Of a DNA stretch of 8,231 nucleotides, positions 1-4,681 are shown in pieces. The translations under genes were made by a program, and so were the position numbers. This DNA is from Bacteroidales bacterium UBA3868 (GTDB taxonomy: Bacteria > Bacteroidota > Bacteroidia > Bacteroidales > WCHB1-69): contig DGGS01000034.1 in the NCBI GenBank assembly GCA_002392325.1, positions 488 through 8,718 on the forward strand, given 5' to 3'. The stretch's first letter is position 1. Every line of letters begins with the position of its first letter. The notes under the pieces were generated by a model. It did no database searches and was not told the origin of the DNA. It saw nothing but the letters and a program-made list of their open reading frames with translations.

Positions 1-2
1 AA

Positions 3-488
3 GAAGAAGAACTGGTGAGTCTGCATGGTGAACTGGCCGCCTATGCGGTCGTTGTTGTCGATAACAATATTGGGGATGTACAGTTTGTTGAGTTCTTCGC
101 GGCACGCCAGACCGGCAGGGCCCGCACCAATGATGACGACTTGGGTCTTATAGACTTTCACGCCATCCTCGTTTTTCACTGCTGTGGTGTCGGGAAGATA
201 GTTGTGGGCGATTTCCTCCACTTTTTTCACGCCATCTACCTTGGTGATGCAAATTCTCTTCACGACGCCATCGACCAGCATCTCGCACGCACCGCACTTG
301 CCGATACCGCAGTCCATGCTGCGCTCGCGGCCCGTCAAACTGTGACTGTGTATAGGGAATCCCGCCTGATGTAAAGCGGCGGCGATTGTGTATCCTTTTT
401 GCGCTTGTACGGTTTGGCCTTTATATTCGAAAGTAACCAATTCGCTTTCAGGAATATCCAGAATGGGGTGGTGCTGAATCTTGTACAT
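3..488 (-). CDS. [2Fe-2S] ferredoxin-FAD oxidoreductase fusion, N-terminal part
   Basis: Reading the minus strand from an ATG at 488 gives 162 codons that run off the left edge, so only the N-terminus is present. Residues about 15-100 look like a plant-type [2Fe-2S] ferredoxin domain (Fer2_4 type): cysteines at 60, 65, 68 and 80 give C-x4-C-x2-C-x11-C, inside MDCGIGKCGACEMLVDG. A flavin-binding Rossmann domain starts near residue 115 with VVIIGAGPAGLA (119-128), and GGQ (150-152) lies on the expected second strand region. This domain order is that of a fused HcnA/HcnB- or sarcosine-oxidase-alpha-like protein, in which electrons pass between FAD and the iron-sulfur cluster. The substrate cannot be told from this part. 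A probable promoter lies about 65 bp upstream. The domain calls are firm; the exact family is uncertain without the C-terminus. Confidence 0.88.
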   Translation of the reverse strand, partial: MYKIQHHPILDIPESELVTFEYKGQTVQAQKGYTIAAALHQAGFPIHSHSLTGRERSMDCGIGKCGACEMLVDGVVKRICITKVDGVKKVEEIAHNYLPDTTAVKNEDGVKVYKTQVVIIGAGPAGLACREELNKLYIPNIVIDNNDRIGGQFTMQTHQFFF

Positions 489-536
489 ACTAGCTGTTTT
501 TGATAATTATAAATTCGTTGTTGTTGTAATATTTTT

Positions 537-550
537 CACTTAAAAAAGTG
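537..550. promoter_or_regulatory. Perfect small inverted repeat at the predicted transcription start
   Basis: CACTTAAAAAAGTG is a 5-bp perfect inverted repeat (CACTT/AAGTG) around four A residues. It lies directly downstream of the -7 element at 553-560 and would overlap the first transcribed bases of the oxidoreductase gene. It could be an operator half-site pair or a 5' stem that protects the transcript; a chance palindrome is also possible, since the region is AT-rich. Confidence 0.3.
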
Positions 551-552
551 GG

Positions 553-560
553 CAAATATA
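553..560 (-). promoter_or_regulatory. Bacteroidota -7 element for the oxidoreductase gene
   Basis: On the minus strand this reads TATATTTG, a full match to the Bacteroidota -7 consensus TAnnTTTG. Transcription would start near 546 and leave a leader of about 58 nt before the ATG at 488. No clear -33 TTTG was found at the usual distance, so the call rests on the -7 box and its position. Confidence 0.5.
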
Positions 561-591
561 CAAAAACAATATGGACGATGGGAAAAAAATT

Positions 592-643
592 AACACAAAG
601 AGAAACACAAAGAGAAACACAAAGAACACAAAGGGCACAAAGG
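592..643. repeat. CACAAAG short tandem repeat, five units
   Basis: CACAAAG occurs five times, at 594-600, 606-612, 618-624, 627-633 and 636-642, so the spacing is 12, 12, 9 and 9 bp. The tract starts 17 bp after the end of folC (minus strand, stop at 660-662). Read on the minus strand it ends in CTTTGTGTTAATT, the same sequence that forms one arm and the centre of the hairpin repeats at 2476-2548 and 2573-2645, but here the second arm is missing and a T-run follows. It is therefore best seen as a half copy of the same repeat family, with some units expanded from 9 to 12 bp. Confidence 0.85.
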
Positions 644-659
644 ATGATGGGGGTTGGGA

Positions 660-1940
660 TTATTTCAATTCCTGCAGCAGTTCGCCCACCACAAAGCAAC
701 TGCCACCCACAAACACAATATCATCGGGGGCGGCATCGGATTGTGCGGCGCGGAAGGCCTCGTGAATGGATGGGTACACGCGTGGTTGCAAACCTTTCGC
801 TGACATGCGAGACGCCAACTGATCGCCATCGAGGGCGCGCTCAATGTGTGCCTGACTCACATAATAGACGGCCTGTTGGGGCAGCAAGGGCAGCACATGT
901 TCGATATCCTTGTCCGCAACCATCCCGAACACGATGCGGAGTTGGCGGCAGGGCATTGCGACCAATTGTTTCATGGTCAGTGACAAACCGCCCACATTGT
1001 GACCAACATCGCAAATGGTCAGCGGTTCGTGCCGGAGCATTTGCCAACGGCCCATCAATCCGGTATTTTTCACCACATTGCGGATGGCCTCCACGGTCAC
1101 ATCCTTATCGGTGGGCATCAGTTGGTCCAAAAGGTCCGCCACTTGCAGGAAAGTACGCAGGTTTTTGCGCTGGTATTCGCCTTGTATCGGCAGTTCAACA
1201 TGCTCATACAATGTTTTTCCTGTCACATCCAATATGGCACAATCAGACAAATCGCCGTTGATGGTATAATTATCCTCCGCCAGAAACAGCGGGGCGTTGT
1301 TTTTCTCCGCAATATCCGTAAACACAGGGAAACTCTCGGGGTGGAATTCTCCCACTACAACAGGAGTGTCTTTCTTGATGATGCCAGCTTTTTCAAACGC
1401 AATTTTTGCGATGGTATCACCCAGCAATTGCGTGTGTTCCAATGATATATTCGTAATCACGGAGAGTAGAGGATGCAGCACATTGGTGGCATCCAACCGA
1501 CCGCCAAGGCCTACTTCCACAACAGCCACATCCACATTCTGTTCGGCAAAGTGCCAGAATGCCAGCGCTGTGGTCATCTCAAAAAAAGAGGGTTCGAGTT
1601 TGTCAAATTCGGGTTTGTAGCGATTAAAGAAATCCAGCACCTGCTCTTCCGTAATCATATCGCCGTTGATGCGGATCCGTTCGCGAAAGTCCACCAGATG
1701 CGGAGAGGTGAACAGCCCTGTTTTCAGACCGCGTTCCTGACAGTAAGAAGCGGTCAAGTGCGCCACAGACCCTTTGCCGTTGGTGCCGGCAATATGGACT
1801 GCTTTCAGTTTCTTTTCGGGATTCCCGACAATATTTAACAGGGCCTCAATGTTTTCGAGGCCTTCTTTGTACGCCGCGGAGCCGATTTTGTGGTACATCG
1901 GGTAGGCGTGGAATATTTCTTCGAGGAGAGATTTGTACAT
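660..1940 (-). CDS. folC: Bifunctional dihydrofolate synthase/folylpolyglutamate synthase
   Basis: This 426-residue Mur-ligase family enzyme uses ATP to join L-glutamate to dihydropteroate and then to add further glutamates to folates in the cytoplasm. The P-loop is GTNGKGS at 52-58, followed by LFTSPHL at 76-82, the FolC signature region. VEVGLGGRLDATN (141-153) and HTQLLGDT (169-176) with AFEKAGIIK (181-189) complete the ATP and magnesium-binding core. The C-terminal Mur-ligase domain begins near 297 with GRWQ and carries DVGHN (311-315), a common variant of the usual DGAHN. Length is normal for the family. The ATG at 1940 starts six codons before conserved sequence begins, and no upstream in-frame alternative is better. 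No Shine-Dalgarno site is visible; the leader contains CGCAAAG repeats (1946-1970). The gene is flanked on both sides by repeat tracts and appears to be transcribed alone. Confidence 0.96.
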   Translation of the reverse strand: MYKSLLEEIFHAYPMYHKIGSAAYKEGLENIEALLNIVGNPEKKLKAVHIAGTNGKGSVAHLTASYCQERGLKTGLFTSPHLVDFRERIRINGDMITEEQVLDFFNRYKPEFDKLEPSFFEMTTALAFWHFAEQNVDVAVVEVGLGGRLDATNVLHPLLSVITNISLEHTQLLGDTIAKIAFEKAGIIKKDTPVVVGEFHPESFPVFTDIAEKNNAPLFLAEDNYTINGDLSDCAILDVTGKTLYEHVELPIQGEYQRKNLRTFLQVADLLDQLMPTDKDVTVEAIRNVVKNTGLMGRWQMLRHEPLTICDVGHNVGGLSLTMKQLVAMPCRQLRIVFGMVADKDIEHVLPLLPQQAVYYVSQAHIERALDGDQLASRMSAKGLQPRVYPSIHEAFRAAQSDAAPDDIVFVGGSCFVVGELLQELK

Positions 1941-1945
1941 TTTTA

Positions 1946-1970
1946 CACGAAAGACGCAAAGAGCGCAAAG
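1946..1970. repeat. CACGAAAG/CGCAAAG short tandem repeat in the folC leader
   Basis: Three degenerate units ending in AAAG lie 8-9 bp apart: ACGAAAG at 1947-1953, CGCAAAG at 1955-1961 and CGCAAAG at 1964-1970. They are the CG-bearing variant of the CACAAAG units seen elsewhere in the window. The tract ends only 5 bp from the folC start codon, so it must lie in the folC leader or promoter. Read on the minus strand, AATCTTTG (1973-1966) is a 7-of-8 match to the TAnnTTTG -7 element, so the repeat may supply the folC promoter. Confidence 0.7.
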
Positions 1971-2061
1971 ATTTATAATTATAGTATGCTGGTTATCAGT
2001 ATTTTACAATATGATACAAGAAAAATTATTAATATATTAACTTTTTATTTACTATTTATTG

Positions 2062-2069
2062 TATTTTTG
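2062..2069 (+). promoter_or_regulatory. Bacteroidota -7 element for the GxxExxY gene
   Basis: TATTTTTG fits TAnnTTTG exactly and lies 16 bp before the ATG at 2086. It predicts a very short leader of about 10 nt. An in-frame TTG at 2059 overlaps this element, so it cannot be the start of a transcript made from here; this supports the ATG at 2086. The -33 region (about 2038-2045) is only T-rich. Confidence 0.5.
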
Positions 2070-2085
2070 CCAAAAATTCACAACC

Positions 2086-2469
2086 ATGAACGAGAATGAA
2101 ATATCTAAGATTATTGTTGATGCAGCCATAAAGGTGCATTCTTTTTTCGGACCAGGATTGTTGGAGAAAACATATCAAGAATGTCTGTTCTACGAGTTGA
2201 TTTCAAGAGGTTTACGTGTTGAAAAAGAAAAATCATTGCCTATAGTATATCAGGATCTGGTGATAGAGCATGCTTTCAGGATTGACTTACTGGTAGAACA
2301 AAAGGTTGTAATAGAGACCAAAAGTGTGGCAGCATTAGCGGGTATTCATTTAGCACAAACATTAACCTATCTTAAGTTAGGCAACTACAAACTGGGATTG
2401 CTACTGAATTTTAATGTTGAAAAGATGATAAACGGTGGAATAAAAAGAGTTATCTGTGGAGATTTGTAG
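2086..2469 (+). CDS. GxxExxY family protein, PD-(D/E)XK nuclease-like
   Basis: The 127-residue product carries the family's name motif as GLLEKTY (24-30) after a helical start with VHSFFGPG (17-24). This family is grouped with PD-(D/E)XK nuclease-like folds (PDDEXK_3). The expected catalytic residues are present: E27 in the motif helix, D67 in FRIDLLV, and E77-x-K79 in VVIETKS, followed by QTLTYL (91-96) and LLLNFN (105-110). It is therefore intact and plausibly able to bind metal and cut nucleic acid, although no member's substrate is known to me. The G+C content, counted by hand over 2101-2460, is about 36%, while sampled lines of folC and ftsK exceed 50%, which suggests later arrival. It has its own promoter-like element and no operon partner. 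CGCAAAG repeats lie upstream and two hairpin repeats begin 6 bp after its stop codon. Family assignment is firm; function is unknown. Confidence 0.9.
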   Translation: MNENEISKIIVDAAIKVHSFFGPGLLEKTYQECLFYELISRGLRVEKEKSLPIVYQDLVIEHAFRIDLLVEQKVVIETKSVAALAGIHLAQTLTYLKLGNYKLGLLLNFNVEKMINGGIKRVICGDL

Positions 2470-2475
2470 CACTGC

Positions 2476-2548
2476 CCCTTCGTGCCCTTTGTGGTCTTTG
2501 TGGTTTTTGTGTTAATTAAACACTAAGGACACAGAGAACACAGAGAAA
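2476..2548. repeat. Long imperfect hairpin repeat, copy 1
   Basis: A left arm of CTTTGTG units about 9 bp apart and a right arm of CACAGAG or CACTAAG units meet at a TTAATTAA centre (2512-2519). Pairing 2513 back to 2487 against 2519-2545 gives 27 positions with 3 mismatches and 4 G-T pairs around a 5-nt loop. It begins 6 bp after the GxxExxY stop codon and points in the same direction as copy 2. A transcript from either side would fold here, so it may end or protect both convergent mRNAs. Confidence 0.85.
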
Positions 2549-2572
2549 ATTTTCCGTGGAACACTTCAGCGC

Positions 2573-2645
2573 TCCTTTGTGCCCTTTGTGCCCTTTGTGC
2601 TCTTTGTGTTAATTAAACACTAAGGACACAGAGAACACAAAGAAA
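2573..2645. repeat. Long imperfect hairpin repeat, copy 2
   Basis: This has the same plan as copy 1: four CTTTGTG units at exact 9-bp spacing, a TTAATTAA centre (2609-2616) and a right arm of ACACTAAGG, ACACAGAGA and ACACAAAGA units. Pairing 2610 back to 2584 against 2616-2642 gives 27 positions with 4 mismatches and 2 G-T pairs. It ends 4 bp before the tonB stop codon. The units resemble, but do not repeat exactly, those of copy 1, so the arms have drifted since duplication while staying able to pair. Confidence 0.85.
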
Positions 2646-2649
2646 AGAA

Positions 2650-3354
2650 TCAGCGGAACACGATGATTCTTAACTCCTCCTTACCTGGGTTGTACTTGGC
2701 ACGCTTCGCTTCTTGCACACACTGCTGCTGGATTTGGCGGTTCGTTATAGTAGTTTTATGTTCTTTGTTATTTACGACACGTGCCTCACTGACAGTTCCA
2801 TCTGCCAGCACATGAACTTCAACACAAACTTGTCCCTCTTCACTAACTCGTGTATTAATATCACTCCTTTTTCTATATCCAGTACCATAACCAACACCAC
2901 CGCCAGACCCACTTCCTTGGCCAGGTCCAAGACCACTACCCTCACCCGTGCCTATACCAGAGCCTTGACCTCCGCCACTGCCCGAGCCGCCTTTACCTCC
3001 TTTGAACATGGCACTTTGGTCCACTTTGGGTTGGGCCGGCTGTGTTGTGGTTGTGCTAGTGTTTTCGGAATGCGACACAGCAGGTGCGGCCGAAGCATTT
3101 TGAGTGGCATAATTGGGTGCAGCCGTGTTTGTAACCTTGTTCGGGGACGGGGCATCCATGCCGCCACCGCCACCGCCGCCAACTTCAGCGTCCAACTCCA
3201 CATAGAAAGTCTTTTTGGGAGGTGGAGGCGGAATCTGCGACTTCAGTCCGAATGTCAACAGCAGCACAATGATGAGCGCTATCGACAGCAGAGACGAGAG
3301 CCCGGACCACATGCGGTCCTTCTGTTCCATTTTATTTTCGTCATTCATGCTCAT
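2650..3354 (-). CDS. tonB: TonB/TolA-like energy transducer with glycine-rich linker
   Basis: The 234-residue product should span the periplasm and pass energy from the ExbB-ExbD motor to outer-membrane partners. A short cytoplasmic tail is followed by one membrane segment (about 18-36), a proline run PPPPP (42-46), a run of seven glycines (59-65), a Ser/Thr/Ala-rich stretch and a Gly-Ser-rich linker (about 119-160) in place of the usual Pro-rich rod. A TonB-like C-terminal domain covers about 165-234, with EGQVCVEVHVLADGTVSEARVV (split here as EGQVCVEV, 173-180, and ADGTVSEARVV, 184-194) and a terminal strand LRIIVFR. The only two cysteines, C177 and C212, are both in this domain and could form a disulfide. 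Its ATG overlaps the exbD stop as ATGA, so the two are translationally coupled. Whether it serves TonB-dependent receptors or a Tol-like division role is open. Confidence 0.85.
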   Translation of the reverse strand: MSMNDENKMEQKDRMWSGLSSLLSIALIIVLLLTFGLKSQIPPPPPKKTFYVELDAEVGGGGGGGMDAPSPNKVTNTAAPNYATQNASAAPAVSHSENTSTTTTQPAQPKVDQSAMFKGGKGGSGSGGGQGSGIGTGEGSGLGPGQGSGSGGGVGYGTGYRKRSDINTRVSEEGQVCVEVHVLADGTVSEARVVNNKEHKTTITNRQIQQQCVQEAKRAKYNPGKEELRIIVFR

Positions 3355-3791
3355 TTTCCTTCGGTGGCTAACACCATTTTATATCGTTGTTCTTCAGGTC
3401 TTTGCTCATTCAACTGATTCAGCACATCCATCAAGGCGACCACGTTCTCCACCGGCACGGACTTGTCGGCGCGGAGAATGATGGACTGCATGCCGGAATC
3501 ATCGTGTTCCACAGCCTTTTGTAAGGCGGGAAGCAACTGTTCGTAGGCAATCGGTTGGGCGTTGGAACCCTCCGGATTGACGAAGTACATCAGATCCTCA
3601 TTGATATAGACCTCCACATTCTTGGAAACCAGTTGTTTGTCGGAGTCGCTCTTCGGCAGCACCAGGTTAATGGCGTTGGGCGACACCATGGTAGAGGTCA
3701 GCATAAAGAAAATCAACAACAGAAACACCAAGTCGGACATTGACGTGGCGCTGAATGTCGTATCAATCTTATTTTGCATTCTAATAGCCAT
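3351..3791 (-). CDS. exbD: Biopolymer transporter ExbD/TolR
   Basis: This 146-residue protein is the plug and stator-side partner of the ExbB proton channel. It has a short cytoplasmic tail, one membrane helix (about 20-36) and a periplasmic domain. The key membrane aspartate that carries protons is D20 in SMSDLVFLLLIFFML. The periplasmic half shows the usual ILRADKSVPVENVVALMD (104-121), the conserved region of the ExbD/TolR domain. It starts 12 bp after the exbB stop and its own stop overlaps the tonB start by 4 bp, so it is the middle gene of a three-gene operon. Only one exbD is present here; many Bacteroidota operons of this kind carry two. The first methionine (3791) is used; a second at codon 5 is also possible. 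Confidence 0.95.
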   Translation of the reverse strand: MAIRMQNKIDTTFSATSMSDLVFLLLIFFMLTSTMVSPNAINLVLPKSDSDKQLVSKNVEVYINEDLMYFVNPEGSNAQPIAYEQLLPALQKAVEHDDSGMQSIILRADKSVPVENVVALMDVLNQLNEQRPEEQRYKMVLATEGK

Positions 3792-3803
3792 AGTGCGAAA
3801 CTT

Positions 3804-4505
3804 TTAAGCGTTTTCGTGAAGAAGATCCATAAATTCGGTAGTGCGCACCTCAAGCTGATAGACCACATTGGAGATTTTGGAAACAATCAGGTTGTGGAAC
3901 ACCAGAGCAATCACACCCACAATCAAACCGGCCACGGTGGTAATCATAGCCGTATAGATACCGGACGAAAGTGTACCAATGTTGAAGTTGTTAGGGTCGG
4001 CAGCCATGTTGTGGAATGCGGAAACCATACCCACCACAGTGCCCAAAAAACCGAGCATCGGGGCGATGGCAGCGATGGTGGCCAACGCGGAAACGCCTTT
4101 TTCAAGACGGCCAACCTCAATGTTTCCCTCATTCTCCACAGCGGTACGAATGTCATCCAACGGACGGCCAATTCGGGAGAGGCCCTTATCAATCAGACGG
4201 GCGGAAGGGTTGTCGTTGCTTTTGCAGAGCGATTTGGCTGAATCCAATTTCCCTTCGTGGATAAAATCACGGATATTGTTCATGAAATTGTACTCCTCTT
4301 TCGAAGCGCGGTTCAGCACCATCAGTTTTTTCACAAAAAGATATATGGCAAATCCCAGCATCAAGAACAGCGGGATCATGATCCACAAACTGTTGGTGGC
4401 GAACACCAGTTTGAAGTAAGAAGTCTCTTGTACCTGCGGCGCCTGTTCGGCTGCCATCTGCGTCGTTTGGGCAGTTGCTGCCTGCAATAACAATAAAAAG
4501 TTCAT
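3804..4505 (-). CDS. exbB: MotA/TolQ/ExbB proton channel protein
   Basis: The 233-residue inner-membrane protein forms the pentameric proton channel that drives ExbD and the TonB-like transducer. Three membrane helices are visible at about 38-60, 140-164 and 185-206, with a cytoplasmic loop of about 80 residues between the first and second. The signature is in helices two and three: AIAPMLGFLGTVVGM (146-160), with T156 in the channel-facing position, and the ITTVAGLIVGV stretch (188-198). The N-terminus before helix one is Gln/Ala-rich and may start as a short hydrophobic leader (MNFLLLLQAATA), as in some ExbB proteins with a signal peptide. It is the first gene of the exbB-exbD-tonB operon and has a -7 promoter element 18 bp before the start codon. 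The family is firm; ExbB against TolQ cannot be separated here. Confidence 0.95.
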   Translation of the reverse strand: MNFLLLLQAATAQTTQMAAEQAPQVQETSYFKLVFATNSLWIMIPLFLMLGFAIYLFVKKLMVLNRASKEEYNFMNNIRDFIHEGKLDSAKSLCKSNDNPSARLIDKGLSRIGRPLDDIRTAVENEGNIEVGRLEKGVSALATIAAIAPMLGFLGTVVGMVSAFHNMAADPNNFNIGTLSSGIYTAMITTVAGLIVGVIALVFHNLIVSKISNVVYQLEVRTTEFMDLLHENA

Positions 4506-4522
4506 ATTCCAAAAAATTTTAG

Positions 4523-4530
4523 CAAAAATA
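4523..4530 (-). promoter_or_regulatory. Bacteroidota -7 element for the exbB operon
   Basis: The minus strand reads TATTTTTG, a full TAnnTTTG match, placed 17 bp before the exbB ATG at 4505. The predicted leader is about 12 nt. No clear -33 box is present. Together with the element at 4632-4639 it makes 4506-4681 a divergent promoter region for exbB and ftsK. Confidence 0.55.
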
Positions 4531-4631
4531 CTATCAATTAGGCAATTCTATCCCACTTTTCCTCTGTTTTTTCTAACATGGCGATGTTCATATTCTTTTT
4601 ATTTAACGAAAAAGCACCTTTAAAATTATAT

Positions 4632-4639
4632 TACTTTTG
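4632..4639 (+). promoter_or_regulatory. Bacteroidota -7 element for ftsK
   Basis: TACTTTTG matches TAnnTTTG and lies 42 bp before the ftsK ATG at 4682, giving a leader of about 36 nt. A possible in-frame TTG start at 4637 lies inside this element, so it would not be on a transcript from this promoter. No good -33 TTTG is seen upstream. Confidence 0.55.
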
Positions 4640-4681
4640 TGCTTCCATCGCAAAATACGCTTAAGTAATTATTTATCAGCA

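Larger units (their letters stand above)
2470..2661. repeat. 97-bp tandem duplication filling the convergent gap
   Basis: Positions 2470-2564 match 2567-2661 at a constant offset of 97 bp. Similarity is strong through the hairpin block (2478-2548 against 2575-2645) and weaker at the edges. CCGTGGAACAC at 2554-2564 matches CAGCGGAACAC at 2651-2661 in 9 of 11 bases, and the latter is the last coding sequence and stop codon of tonB. So the duplicated unit appears to include a decayed copy of the tonB 3' end. Together the two units occupy the whole space between the GxxExxY stop and the tonB stop. Confidence 0.75.

Noticed and set aside
592..643. Possible CRISPR array
   Set aside because: Units are 7 bp cores spaced 9-12 bp apart with no unique spacers, and no cas genes are in the window.
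548..1261. Open frame of 237 codons on the plus strand with a repeated TQRE-type start
   Set aside because: The repeated residues come from the CACAAAG tract and the rest is antisense to folC, which has full family motifs on the other strand.
2059..2085. TTG start giving a longer GxxExxY protein
   Set aside because: It precedes and overlaps the TATTTTTG -7 element, and family members normally begin close to the helix preceding the GxxExxY motif.
2713..3417. 234-codon open frame on the plus strand
   Set aside because: It is antisense to the tonB-like gene and shows no coherent protein family features; the minus-strand frame has a membrane segment and a TonB domain.
4637..4681. TTG start giving a longer FtsK
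   Set aside because: The codon lies inside the TACTTTTG -7 element, so the extra 15 residues would not be on the transcript; the ATG at 4682 is better.
4506..4681. Riboswitch or small RNA in the exbB-ftsK gap
   Set aside because: The 176 bp are AT-rich with two promoter-like elements; I saw no long stem or known riboswitch core.
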